Below, one piece after another: positions 1-12,007 of a stretch of DNA of 64,000 nt. Below the pieces are notes generated by a model. That model saw nothing but the letters and a program-made list of their open reading frames with translations, ran no database searches and had not been told where the DNA came from. Positions within the stretch are counted from its first letter, which is position 1, and each line of letters opens with the position of its first letter. Origin of the DNA: Lepturacanthus savala (taxonomy: Eukaryota; Chordata; Actinopteri; Scombriformes; Trichiuridae); NCBI GenBank assembly GCA_030544235.1, contig CM060484.1, forward strand, positions 7,917,031-7,981,030, given 5' to 3'. Both the position numbers and the translations under genes were made by a program.

Positions 1-825
1 GAACAAACATAAAAAAAAAATTTCATTTGTATATTCTAGCATAACTGTGTCTTCTCACTATTTTAAGAATAAAACTCTGCAAACTTTAAATAGAACTGGC
101 ACTGCATCTCAACAGGGGGGAGATGACATTTTGATGCATCTTCAGGCAGCAGCTGGATAGCTGGATTTTTCAGCTCTGCCTCTGATAAATATTTGTACAG
201 CAAAACACCATCTGACTCTCTCATCACGCAGCAGAAAGCCAATCAAAGAGTGCACGAACTCACTGAACTGCAGAGTTTGTCAAAGTCATAGAAAGAGCAG
301 AAACCCAAACAGAAGCAGATTCTTCAGAATTTAAAAAGGACAAATTTGTTCAAACGTCAAGGGAATAAGGCAAAGCAGCTTGATTTTCTCTAAGAGATGG
401 TGCAAAAATATGAATGTATTTAAATGTGAACATATCAAAATAAATTATATATATCGTATAGATCAGCTACTGTAGTTTTTGTGGCCTCAGCTTTAGCGAA
501 GTGTTTTCCTGTGAGTAACAGCTAAAGTCTATTTGTGTTATGCAAAAACTGTTGCTAATGTGCAGGCCCACGTGTTTATTCATGTGTTAGAGCTGTGCTT
601 GGCTGTCATCACAATAATCTCTCAGGAATTAGTCTCCATTATGGAGTGTTGTGTTAAAGTCTAAACAGTCTGATGAGGTAGGAAAATCAAAAATTCACTC
701 AATGTCAAGCTATGGAGGACTTCCAATATGGCTGCCAGAATATGTCACGGTATGTCACCTAGAATCTCTGTTAACTTAAACTGTTAAATCTGTGTTAATG
801 GAACATGTGTCTGTTTACTCCTCAG
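1..825 (+). other. palm2akap2: Intron segment upstream of first visible exon
   Basis: No coding exon or recognisable element is seen here. The sequence is AT-rich and ends in a normal acceptor (pyrimidine-rich stretch, then CAG at 823-825). The start codon and first paralemmin exons must lie to the left of the window. Confidence 0.6.
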
Positions 826-947
826 TCCAAAGCCATGCGTGAGCGATGGCTCCTCCAGGGTATGGGAGCGGATGAAGAGGAGGTACGACGGAAACAGCTG
901 GAACAGGACGAAGAACAAGGGAAGAGGCTGGAAGACATGATACACAG
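826..947 (+). CDS. palm2akap2: Paralemmin-2 coiled-coil exon (partial gene, first visible exon)
   Basis: This exon encodes 40 codons plus two bases and reads SKAMRERWLLQG, then an acidic and basic heptad-rich stretch ending LEDMIH. The SK-x-x-RE(R/K)WLL-(Q/E)G block is the hallmark of the paralemmin family (human PALM2: SKVLREKWLLQG). The exon is flanked by ctcag at the acceptor and AG|gtactg at the donor, and it leaves two bases (AG) that join the G of the exon at 16682 to make Arg. Paralemmins are peripheral, lipid-anchored plasma-membrane proteins linked to cell shape, and this N-terminal part is predicted to form a coiled coil. The upstream start codon is outside the window. Identity is from recalled family sequences and was not searched. 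Confidence 0.93.
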
Positions 948-954
948 GTACTGT

Positions 955-1905
955 CTGTAGGATGCAACACATTTTCCAATCAAACTGGTATCACGTGAAT
1001 GTTTTATTGCACGACGACGCCATAGTTAAAGTTAGGTTTCGGCCTGAAAACTGGCTGGTTAGGTTTCAGTGATTACTTGAAACATGGCATGGGTTAAAGT
1101 TATACTACTTCCTTAAAGTTAGAGGCAACCTTCACTGTCACAGGAACAGTAAACACAATGACAAAAAACATGACAGCTACAAAACGATTTATTGAATACC
1201 AAGTGACTTTTTTATTATATTGGGAGACAGAGAGAAGACAGATGGACATGGTGAATCAAAAGCATACGACCACTTTACCTCATCATTGTAGCGCTAAAGA
1301 CATTGAAACCAGCTCAAGTTTGATTTGTGGCACAAAACATATAGCTACAAGTGGTTTGTGGCTTTGTAGTGCCAGCTACCATTGAAGCTTGTAGATTTGC
1401 AGCCGGTGGCATAAACACAAAGTTGTTGTTTTGGGACAGTTGGTTTGTTGTAGGTTGCAACATGTTTTCCAATCAAAATGGTATCACGTTAACATTTTAT
1501 GGCACAACGATGCCGAAGGTTTGGTTAAGGTCTGGTTAGGTTTTGGCATTACAAATCCCTGGTTAGGTTTCAAAGATCGCTTGAAACATGGCACTGGTTT
1601 AAGTTATACCATTTCCTTAAAGTTAGGGGTAACTTTCATCATCATGGCAGCAGTAAACACAACAAATGCCGGCTACAAAAGCTACATTTCCAATGCTACA
1701 TTAAGATGTTTTAATTATATAGGGAGAGAGAAAGAGAAGGCGAGTGGCATACGATTGGTTGAGGCTCTACCTCATCAATGGAGTGCTGAAAGACATTGAA
1801 GCATTGATTAGTAGCACAACATGTATAGCGACAACTGTGTCACATTTTGTGGCTTTGTGGCTACGATTGCAAATCAATTGAGGCCTGTAGCTTTGCATCG
1901 GTCAC
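955..1905 (+). repeat. Diverged tandem duplication, unit about 470-480 bp
   Basis: Two head-to-tail copies are visible, about 955-1440 and 1448-1905. Both begin TGTAGG(A/T)TGCAACA and share TTTTCCAATCAAA, GGTATCACGT, ACTTGAAACATGGCA, CCTTAAAGTTAG and CAGTAAACACAA in the same order. They end with matching stretches around AAAGACATTGAA, GTGGCTTTGT and the GTAG.TTTGCA blocks. The duplication starts only about 8 bases after the donor of the exon at 826-947. Confidence 0.75.
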
Positions 1906-3296
1906 CCTATATAGAAATCAGCTGAACCGCAGTTACTTCAATGGACTCTTGAAAAATTGTACACACAAGTCCTACAGCCCCAATGTGAGGCAAAAAACAT
2001 GACACTGACACAGTAGCATCCTTTAGCCAGATCGGTGGTGGACTTTTTAACCGTACCTTCTCCATTATCGGCACAATCATGAAGGGATACTGAACAGATG
2101 CGAGTGACAGAGGAACAATAACAAAAGTTGTCACATCTGTTTTGGTTACAGTGCATCTGCTTTCCTTTCAGGCTCTGTGTAGTTTTCACTTCTGACTGAA
2201 TTGAGAAGTTTCCCAAAACACAGATCGTATCTTCTTGGATTCACCTCGGTCAGAGTTGGAAATACCATAAAACATTTGTACTTCTTATTGTTAATGCTGC
2301 ACAATAACAGTAAAATATGTTTCACATGACACGAATATCAATGTCTGCGTGTAGTGGGGTTATGTACATTGTTTTAAATATGTCAGCATCACACCAGATT
2401 CCCAAAATAGAACTCAAACTTGGAGTAACTATGTGGCTCAATACACACGCACTCGTTCTCTTCATTCTGTACAGCAGTCAAACAAGCACCCAACAAACAC
2501 ACACACTGTAACTGGAGAAGCGTTGGATGTATGGGATTCTGCAGGGCAAGAATCCAGCGGTGTTGTAACCTTAGAGCAAAATCTTTATGTCCCTTATGCA
2601 AAGCTTTGAAAACAAGCACAGTATGTGTAACCTCTCTAAAAACAGATCTAACAAGGGCTGACAAGGAATGAAGGGAGAGAATGATGAAGTGGAGCGGAGG
2701 GAAAAAGAAGAGGAGAAAATGAGAGAGGGAGGGAAGGAAAGAAACAGAATGATTCAGTCTAGGAGTGAGTGAAAGCAGGGCGTAATTACAGAGGACAGAG
2801 AGTGAGTTATTCAGAATATTGAAAAAGGACAAGAAAAAAGGAGAGAGTGATGTGATCCTGTGTGCACTTCCTGCATTTGTGTCTCTGGGAGGAGCTTCCT
2901 GATTCCTATGGAGCATTGTTGCAAGATAGTAGTCACTTATTCCCCCCACCGATGAAGTTGGGGGCATGAGATCACCGGTGCTATGAATAAAGTGCCAGCT
3001 CCTGTTATCATGATGCTGAGTGTTTTCCAGGGTGTGTGTGGGTATCAGGGCTGCACCTTGTCCTGTCTGAGATGGAACAAGCGAAACTTCTACTGCGTAA
3101 AATGAACGAATGAGCTGTGTGTTAACTACACAGGCAGGAAAAGCACAGGAGTGAATAATGATGATAATGATATTTCAATTCCATTAACTGTCAGTGAGTA
3201 AGCATAGACTTTAGAGAGCCCATTTCAGAAAAAAAAAAAAAAAAAAAGTATAGTCAATGGTAATCATTACACATATGATGTTTGTCTCTTTAAAGC

Positions 3297-3380
3297 AGGG
3301 ATGTCAAACATGCGGCCCAAGGGCCAGAACTGATGCGCTTAAGGGTCCAATCCGGCCCACTAGCACAGAACTTTGTGTAG
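3297..3380 (+). mobile_element. hAT-like transposon terminus (fragment)
   Basis: The stretch begins GCAGGGATGTCAAACATGCGG and continues with a GGGCCAGAAC...GGGTCCAATCCGGCCC pattern. This is a common terminal sequence of non-autonomous hAT elements in fish. A matching opposite end could not be found, so it is probably truncated. Class assignment is from recalled consensus sequences. Confidence 0.5.
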
Positions 3381-5073
3381 CAGTAGAAGTTAACAAAAAC
3401 TATCTTATCTCTCGACCACAACCATATTCAATATTTTCCGAAATATGGTCCCCATGGGTTAACCTGGCGGCAGAATTACTTACGCACTGAAAACAGTGAA
3501 GGTGGTCTGCAGCAGCGTCTGGAAAATATTGCTGAGTTTGCATCGTCAGCAAGCTGTACTCATCTAAAAGTATTGTCAAAAATGCCCTTGAAAGTGCATA
3601 TAAGGCCAGTAAAGTTAAAGATCCCTTTCAGATATGTATTATGGCATATACACATACTCTGATATTGTTTCTAAACAACAAAAGTATAATGTTAAAATCT
3701 TTAAAATGGCATATGCACCTTGAATCGTCTAACCTTCACGTCTCACTTGTTTTTATTACATAATGGACCAAGATTGTCTCCAAAGTAGTTGTGATGACAC
3801 AAATCATGCCCCCCCCCCAAACTCTGATTTTCAATGAGCAGAGAACATCCATCCATCATTCTGCAGAGTGAAACTCAATCATTTGACTGTTAGAACAAGA
3901 GGAAAAAACATATTCATGAGAACATGTATTATTCATGCATCTGAGCGATGGAGATCAAAAATTCAGGCTCGTGGAGAGTCTCTGGGTCAACTTGGCATCA
4001 GTGAGTCAGAGATTCGCGCTCTCTGCCTACTCATCTGTCAAAGTCTGTGCATGAAAGAGACTGTCAGCCACCAGCTACTGTAGCTTATCACCAGCGCTGG
4101 AACAACATCGCCATCATCGCCAATGCCAGGATAACATATTGGCTCTGGTATAAACAGAACGCAGTGAATGGTCAAAGAGAGAGCATTGTGAACCAAACTA
4201 CAGTTGTGGAGCAGCTTAGTGTGTATGTGTGTGTGAGAGACTCAGTTCATTCTGATGCCACTGAATAGACGCGTTGTCTGGTGGTCTTTCTCAAAGGGGA
4301 CATATTGCCGTTTGCCATTCGCCAATTAAAACCACAAAGACAACTCTTTAATGTGCTACGCTGTCTTGTGTTCAGTCTGGTTTTGCTTGTTTGCTCTTTT
4401 TTTTTTTTACGGCGCGGCCAATTCCAGCTTTATTTAGTTTCTCTGTATAGCAACGGACAGGGAAGCAAGAAAACCAAAGCTGCTGACATATGGGCAGATT
4501 TCTGACTCCACTGGATAACTGTAGCGCAAATATACTCTGCATTTCCACAGCTCCTGGATGCCTTTCTTTCCCAGGCTATTCCAAATTTTCCAAGGATAAG
4601 TCAGCGGATGCTTTTGTGAAGTAACGTACCCTTTGTGTTGTTCCGAGCACAGTTGGTTACCCCCCTTGCTCTGTGTTTATTCATAAGCATTGTCGCAAAA
4701 ACATTTATCATTACGAGCCAGTGTCTCAGCTATGTGATGAAATTCACTTTAAGAGGAGCTCAGCTGTCTGGGACTGAATTCTGAAAGGCTTCCGGAAAAC
4801 AGTCTACTCCAGTGGGTGCAATAAAGTCACAAGCGCATGTGTGGGAGTCAAAGGCCTTTGACTCACAAAAAATCCTAAATGGAAACCACATAACAGAAAT
4901 ATTTGACACAAATAACCTTTAACTAGTCACCATAGGGGCATTTAAATTATGAAAAGCTCAGGCATTTTGACATGTGAGAGGTGTTTCAGATGTTTTGGAC
5001 ACACAAACACTGTATGCGTGTACATTTCAGGTAGTGTAGTTTTTGTATTTACACCCTGTGGGACAGAATACCC

Positions 5074-5089
5074 GGTTGCCTGGGCAACC
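5074..5089. promoter_or_regulatory. Perfect X-box-like palindrome (RFX-type site)
   Basis: GGTTGCC and GGCAACC form a perfect 7-bp inverted repeat around a 2-bp spacer, fitting the RFX consensus GTTRCC-NN-RGYAAC. It lies deep in an intron. It may be an enhancer site, but one motif alone proves nothing. Confidence 0.35.
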
Positions 5090-5689
5090 AGAGTCTACTA
5101 CTACTGACAGGACAGAGGTGAATAGCAGGGACGAACGTGTGTGTTTATCTGTAAGTTTTTTGGAGTTGAAACTATTTATATCTCATTTAGAAGGAGTGGT
5201 CCCCAGAGTGTAGGTATTTGACAGAGGACCCCACAGCATCAGATAAATGAGCATGTGTGTGTGAGCTAGTTATTTACGTGTGAGAGAGAGAGAGAAAGGG
5301 TGAGAGAGAGCAAATCTACGATCATGGATAAACTTGGATGTTCCATTAAAAGCTACATCTACCTCCCCTCATAAACATTTCTGATACAGATTCAACCATC
5401 TCAACTAAAAGCATGAGAAGCCCAGACGACTTCTCACTTTCACGGCTGTTAAACTAATAACACACGTGCACCAGTGGACACTTTTACGGCAGGAACACAT
5501 AAACAAAAGAAAGACGAGGAGCGGTTGTCTGAAGAAGAAGAGGCCGGAAAGTAGAAGGGTCCCTTCAGATTATCCATATGATTATGTAAAACCGAATGGA
5601 AAACACATTATGGTTTAACAAAAAAAAAAAAAAACACAAATACGTGGGGACAACAGAGGCGCCTTTGTAAGTGTCTGTTGCTGTTAACC

Positions 5690-6138
5690 TTAACCTATTG
5701 AAGCCTATGGGCCTTTATTTCAGGTCATTTTATACTTTTATACTCCTACAGCTTTTTGGTATTTTCTAATGACATGATAGTACACATCTAAGACAAAAAG
5801 GTTTTAAGCAAAAAGAATTAATTTTCCAAGTGCTTCCTGTCACGTGACGTCATCAACTTCCTGCTCCTTCCTTCCGAGAACATGGCAAAGACAAACCCTC
5901 ATTTTATTTAGATTATTATGATTGTCAACCCTGACATGTATGTATCCATTTATTTAGGTTTTGGACATGGGATAAATATTTTTTGGTTTATAGGAATACT
6001 TGTGCAAACGACAACTATAATAGTCGTTAAAATGCTACTTTCTGCAAACAAAAGACTTGAAAATATAGATAAATAACCTGATTGTCTTAACTGATATGTA
6101 TGAAATCTTTGAAAAAAATCTGGGCTTAAATGGGTTAA
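5690..6138 (+). mobile_element. TTAA-flanked piggyBac-like MITE, copy A
   Basis: The element is bounded by TTAA on both sides (5690-5693 and 6135-6138). Its inverted ends are TTAACCTATTGAAGCC at the left and, reading the other strand, TTAACCCATTTAAGCC at the right. It has no coding capacity. The whole unit recurs in inverted orientation at 41151-41596. TTAA target duplication is the signature of the piggyBac superfamily. Confidence 0.75.
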
Positions 6139-6775
6139 ACTGGAAATCACGTCGAGGGGGTGGGGTGGGGGGAGAACAGTGCAATCTTTGTACAGGTTAT
6201 TACATACACATACCTAAGGTCATTGAGGCTGGAGAAAAAGGAGGGGAAAAAAAACAAGGAGAGAGGGGAAATAGAAACAGTTTGAGAGGTTTGTTTTTTT
6301 TGTTGTCGGTTGTAACCCCCAAGTCGGGCAAGACACGCAAGGTGGGGTGACGGAGAGACGGCGGCCATTGTGACGCTAACGCAGGCCGGAGACCTAACCA
6401 GACAGAAGGAGACTGAGTGAGAGAACGCGGCGGTGGCAGTAGCAGTGGGACATGCACAGATATCCCTATCATTACTCGGGCGGGCTGAGTAAACAGAGAA
6501 GAGGGATGTGTGCAGCCAAAAAAAAAAAAAAAAAAGGCTCTTTCACAATGTGGTGCCCCGACCCGACCTGTACCCACACTGCACTACTAGCCGTCATCAT
6601 GAGGGAGAGGTGTGTGTTTTTAATGTGTGTGAGGACAAGTTGGAGAAACTGGCCTTGCAGGGGAGCCAGGAGAAGGAGTTTGAATGACATTCTGCAGCCT
6701 TCATAAAATTAGGCCACTGCAGCAAGATTTGCTCGAACTGCAGACTTCACCTCTGAATGTATTTATACTTATAGT

Positions 6776-7467
6776 CAGTGTTGGGCAAATTACTTCAAAA
6801 GTGTAATGTGTTATTACTTGTTACTGTCATTTCAAAGTAATTTGTTACATTCTATATTACTGTATTTAAAATGTAGGGTTAGGGTAAGTTACTTCAAGTT
6901 TTCAAAAAGCTGGTGATTCCACTGTTAAAAGTGTTTCTCATGTCTTCCTCAACATCCTCTGACACAAGTCTCCTAACCTCTTGATGCCGAAGAATCTCAG
7001 AGCAGGGAAAATGTTAGTTTTGTGGTTTTGTTGACACTCATGCTCGGCTTACTTCCTTCTTTAAATTACAGGTGCGTTTTCAGGAAGCAGACAGTTCTTT
7101 AGGTGTAGAACACAAAGTGCATTCGACGATAATGTTCTTAAATACTGAGGTTTCACAAACGTAAAGTAATGAGCGTGTGTCCGTCTGGAGGATGGGCTAT
7201 CTGACGTTTTCTGCAGGTTCATCTCCATCTTCTGTCTGATGAGCCCAAATGAAAAGGAAGTGAAACATTTTTGCACAGACATTTCACTGCTGCTGATCTT
7301 GCGGTGATGTTAGCAATTTTGTATTAAGAAAAAAAAAAGCCCACTTCACTCCAGGTTAAAAAACACATTGTAAAGCATGTTACTGACATTTGTACCGAAT
7401 AAAATATTACCATTTTTTTCCTGTAATGCCTTACATTACTGCGTTACAGCAACACTTAATGCACAAG
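6776..7467. mobile_element. hAT-like non-autonomous element
   Basis: The left end reads CAGTGTTGGGCAAATTACTT. The right part carries the inverted counterpart ATTACTGCGTTACAGCAACACTT (7434-7456). This is the terminal type of a common fish repeat. An identical 8-bp word CTTATAGT lies at 6768-6775 and 7468-7475, but the right copy is 11 bp outside the apparent terminus, so the exact boundary or the target duplication is uncertain. Confidence 0.55.
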
Positions 7468-8049
7468 CTTATAGTGCATGTAAAAGCACAGTTTTCCAGT
7501 TTATCTGTTTGCTAAGACTATTGTTGTTATTTTCCCACCACTGCAATGACCTTAACTCTCCGTGGAGGATCAATAATGATTCGTCTTATCTTGTCTGTCA
7601 ATCAATTACCAGATCAGAAGGTCTCTCAACTCGGACAAACGGAGCCTGTGTAGGCTACGTGAAGTCCAGCGGGCGATCTGGCGGCGGCGGACTATACTTA
7701 CTGCAGCGAGCCCGTTGAAGTGCTTCGTATCGTGTTACATAACCATCTAAGAATACTTGTTTCGCCTTGCAGTGGTTGCATGAATGAAATGAAAATGACC
7801 AGGGGAGAAGAAAAAAAAGAAGTGCGAGTGCAGTTGAGTTCAGATCGCTTAACTGCAGTTTTGAGCTGAAAGTTTGGAGCCAGTTCAGAACCATAATCCA
7901 AAAAATACAGTCAAGCTAACATCAGCTTTTTAGGTCAAGCTTATTTAGACTATATACATTTACAATGATATGCACATTTTTGTTGTCTTTGAGCCTTTTT
8001 ATGTAGCATCTCATTGCCCAATCCGATTAGAACACTGGAGTGATAGTTG

Positions 8050-8246
8050 CTGGAAATGGACTTCTATACACCTATGTAGATATTGCACTAAAAAAAACAT
8101 TTACAGCTAGAATTGGCATTTACCACATTAGCAATGCACAGTGTATTTTATCTTCTTCCAAGTTATCTTTATTGAAAAAATAAAGTGCTTTCTTTCAAAA
8201 ATAAGATCATTTCTAAGTGACCCCAAACTTTTGAACAGTAGTGTGT
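8050..8246 (+). mobile_element. Tc1/mariner 3' terminal fragment
   Basis: The fragment contains GGACTTCTATACACCTATGT, the TTTACCACATTA block, a run around TTCAAAAATAAG, and the terminal phrase TTTCTAAGTGACCCCAAACT followed by TTTTGAACAGTAGTGT. It matches the recalled 3' end of abundant fish Tc1-like elements almost block by block. No transposase is attached. Confidence 0.7.
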
Positions 8247-9199
8247 ATCTATCTACCGTTTATTCACCTATTGCAGTAACATATTAGGAATATGCTCTTC
8301 TAAATGCCTCTAAATTTAGATGTAGTTCAGATAAGTATGATGAGGCTCTGCAGCTCTTCCAGTCAGACGCAGCTGCTTGGCAAATATTGCTGCTCCAGGC
8401 TTATTTTCTTAACCTCAGACCTAACACCAGACAAGACAGACACTATTTTACCTCGGGCTGAATGCAGCCGCAGTGAAAACATACTGCGTACACCACAATT
8501 GTGCTGAACAGAAGTGCTTCAAAAGTCCAAACACCAGTCCCCCAATGTGAGGTAGTTTAGACAAAGACTCCAGGAGGACGGCTTCGTCGGCCATGTGTCA
8601 CGTTGATGACGAAACTTTCGGCTCCAGCAGAGCCTCCTGGTTCTTATTACTTTTCAACTTACAATAAACTCTGCACTCATGTTCTGCCCTTCCAAAAACA
8701 ACCAAAACAATTTACATTTGGTATCTATCTCAGTATTAAAACAAATCTTTTTTTCCCCCTTCATACGAAACAGGTTCTTTGTCCGGAAGAATGAGGGTTA
8801 TGATTCCTTAGGAATAGCGGGGGGCTCTGTGATCTGGCTTTCATCCTCGCTTGCCCTCATTTGTCCTTTTGGTTGATGCTGCAGGCTTATAATTTAAGCC
8901 TGTTAAACAGATGTTCTCAATTAAAATCAGCTAAGGTCAACTAAATGCATATAATACACAGAAAGTAGCCTGGGTGGATACCTTCGTCTTCAAAACAAAT
9001 GCTTTTTGCAGAGACTGAATACACAGTAAAAGTGCTGCTCAGTAAATTACAACTTAAATTATATATGAATGTCTGTTATTCTACTTCTAATGCAGTACTC
9101 TCTGTATAGATTAGCATTCATACTGCTGGCCCTGTCATATCGCTTACAGCCTGTAATTTGCCCTAAACACCTCGAATGTGTTTCCCTTTTTTGGTGTGT

Positions 9200-10235
9200 T
9201 GAGCACCGTCTAACACATTGGCCCAAAATCTCCCAAATGTCTTAGTTGGGTTCAGATCTGTTGACTGTGCAGACCATAGTATATGATTCACATCATTTTC
9301 AGCCTCATCGAATCATTCAGTGACCCCTTGTGCCTTATGAGTGGGGGGATTATCATCTTGGAAAAGACCACTCTCATCAGCATGGAAATGTTTCATCATA
9401 GGATCAAGATGATCACTTGGAGCAATTTTGTACTGATGTGCAGTGAGCGTTCCCTCCAAGGCAGGAGTGTCATATTCACTTTAATTCCTGGGCCACACAA
9501 TTTGATGTCAAGTGGGCCAGACCAGTAAAAATTTACTTCTAAATAAAAACACCCAAGAAAGAAATACATTCATATGATTAATGAACATTCAAGTTAAAAC
9601 AGGAGAGATGTCTTAAGGAAAAAAGTGCAATTTCAACAATATGTCTCAGTTTTTCATATTCAGTCAGTCTACTGTTGCATGCATTACAGTTCAAACCAAT
9701 ACTTAGTGCAAAACATTGATTTTTTTAGAAACTATTTACAAAACTGTAAATATTTTATCCTTTGAGCCCTGAAAGTTGGAAAAGGAACAGTTTCATTTTT
9801 GTCACCCATTATACAGTCATCCAGGGGCCTGATTGGACCCTTATGGGGGGCCGGTTCTGGTCCCCAGTTTTCATTTTGTGACATCCCTGCTGCTCTAAGG
9901 ACCCAAACCTTGCCAGAAAAACATTCCCCACAGCACCACAGAGCCACCGGATCCACTCACTGCAGGGGTCAAGCATTCGAGGCCTGTACTGCTCTCTTGG
10001 TGTATGCCACACATGCAAAAGCATGACTCATCTGCCCATATCTCTTCTTTTTTTTCTCCCACATCACTGTAGACCAGTGTCTATAGGTTTTTTGCACCAC
10101 TTGAACTCTCAAATGCACATTCATCTCTGTAATTATAGGTTTATGCACTGCCACCCTACTATAATATCCACCCGATGTAATTGTGGACGGACTGTTCTTG
10201 CTGACAGTCTGATCACGTCCTACATTTGACATTCT
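9200..10235 (-). mobile_element. Decayed Tc1/mariner-like transposase remnant
   Basis: Read on the minus strand, this region has a broken transposase-like frame that includes CCGECFSGKVWVL, resembling the Tc1 motif V-(M)-V-W-G-x-F-S-G. On the plus strand the characteristic layout is present: 'ATCTGTTGACTGTGCAGACC', then a long stretch leading to CCAGAAAAACATTCCCCACA, then a tail over 9955-10230. Several frameshifts and stops are visible, so it is a fossil. It is interrupted by the hAT-like insertion at 9462-9889. Confidence 0.6.
9462..9889. mobile_element. hAT-like MITE nested inside the Tc1 remnant
   Basis: The ends are inverted: CAGGAGTGTCA at the left and TGACATCCCTG at the right. The interior opens with a GGGCCACACAATTTGATGTC-type sequence and closes with GGGGGCCGGTTCTGG. 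Flanking octamers CTCCAAGG (9454-9461) and CTCTAAGG (9893-9900) look like a slightly decayed 8-bp target duplication of the hAT type, with three extra bases at the right. The Tc1 homology continues on both sides. Confidence 0.65.
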
Positions 10236-11409
10236 CAGGCACCCAAAGAAGAAGAGTTTCTCTTCTCTCTGTCCTTAGACGTCTCACTAAAGCACGAGCA
10301 TCACTGTGATCAAATGTGCACCGTCAACAACAATTTCATACTTACTGATGTTTTTCCCATAGATCTAAATGAGGATATCACTTTAATAGGAAAGGCCAAA
10401 AATAGGATGTGTAGAGAGAATTGCGGGATGGATAATGTGCGCAGAGTGTACCATGCATAATCGGAGTGATGTCAATTTGATTTTGTGAAATTAACATGGG
10501 CCAAGAGGTTTCACTTGCCCTGCACACCTGGTCTTTGTCACGGAAACAGCAGCATCGCCTCTGTTTTTATGCCAAGCGTCACTCTTCACATCCAGTTTGC
10601 AATCTGGAGCACGGATCGCAAACAGGACACGGAGAGGAAGGAGTGGAGTGCTGTATAATAGTATGTTATGAGTCTCAACCTGCCTCAGTGTAGAGGGCAA
10701 GCTAAGGGCAACCCGCTGATAGAGCTCTGCAGGTTATGATGTGGCTTTTCAGAGTGAGTAAGCAAACTTAAAAATGCCAAAAAAAAAAAAAAAAAACAAT
10801 TTTAGTAAGGGAAAATATGCAGCCATCAGTCTGCTACTGACTGGGGGAAAAAAACCTTTAACTCCTGTATATTAAGAAAATGGCATCTTGCAACAATAAA
10901 ATTAAAGGGGCCATATATGTTATTAAATTTATGTTCTTAATGTGTATATGGCTGTGCTGAAAGGAAATATAAATGTAATGGAAGCGCATAATTGAGTGGA
11001 TGCCTTTATGCCGAAGCTATTGAGCCTAAGTGTTTTCATTAATGTTGAATGTGAAAGACGGTGATATCATATTAGACATGATAAATAGATTGATGATCTT
11101 AAATAAATTGAAGCCGTTAATGTAATGACAGCAAAGCCTGGGAATAGAACAGCTGGTGAAAATACTTTGCTTTCTATAATAATTTCTTATACTGTCCCAT
11201 ATAGCTTTCCCACAAGCAAAAGCTCCTTTGTAAATTGAATAGAACTAAAACATATTTGACTGGTTTAATTTCCCCTGACTTAAAGTGTTTTCAGCTTCTT
11301 ACAAATGCATCGCTATTTTAAAAGGGGCCATATATTTTTCTGGGTTAATATTGTAATGTTCATGCTTTTATGGTTCAAAAACATCCTGATAGATCTGTAG
11401 TAGAATTAG

Positions 11410-11585
11410 TTAAGTCAGGTCAATTTTATTTGTATAGCCTAAAGTCACAAATCATAGATCTGCCTCAACATCCAAGAAAAAAAAACTCCCAAAAGAAAAA
11501 AAAAAAAAAAAAAAAAAAAAACATCATGAGGAAACCTTAGGAAGATTAACAGAGGAGGATCCCTCTTCCAGGACAGACAGGACAA
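11410..11585 (+). repeat. Percomorph-type dispersed repeat with internal poly-A
   Basis: It starts AGGTCAATTTTATTTGTATA and contains AAAGTCACAAATC, AAAAACTCCC, a long A run (about 11490-11520), then GAGGAAACCTTAGGAAGA and CAGAGGAGGATCCCTCTTCC. This order is that of a repeat very common in percomorph fish genomes. Superfamily not assigned. Confidence 0.65.
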
Positions 11586-11973
11586 ATACAGTGTGCCTTC
11601 TCACACACCCACTCCCCGGAACACCCAGTCTGTTGTGATAGGACGAGAGCTGTCAGAAATCTCACACCCTCAGAGACCTGGGGTCGGTCGAAGAAACAGA
11701 GGCCAAGAAGAAATTGGGGCCTCTTTAAAATATATGAAAACACAAAATCCTTTTTTATGTCAACTTTGACTTCATTGAACAAACTGACATGTTCCTTGTG
11801 ACAGTACATCTGTGACAAATAAAGCTCATAGCTGTCATATTTTGTCACTAAGTTTCCTGAACTACATGAAATAAGCCTCCCCTCCGCCAATAAGGTTATC
11901 TCATCTTTCCAATAGCTGTGTCTGGAAAACACAAGAAAACCTCCAGGAGAAGTGTACCTTTGCTACTTTGCTG

Positions 11974-12007
11974 TGTCTGATGGTAGCAACTTTGCTACCA
12001 TCAGACA
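11974..12007. repeat. Near-perfect 34-bp palindrome (16-bp stem, 2-nt centre)
   Basis: TGTCTGATGGTAGCAA (11974-11989) is followed after two bases by its exact reverse complement (11992-12007). An extra TTTGCTAC copy precedes it at about 11959. It is too short for a typical microRNA precursor. Function unknown. Confidence 0.7.

Noticed and set aside
2389..2967. 192-codon open frame on the minus strand
   Set aside because: It arises from a purine-rich low-complexity stretch and is Ser/Leu/Phe-biased, with no family match.
6879..6896. Telomere-like TAGGGTTAGGGTAA
   Set aside because: Only about two units, inside a hAT-like element. Not an interstitial telomere array.
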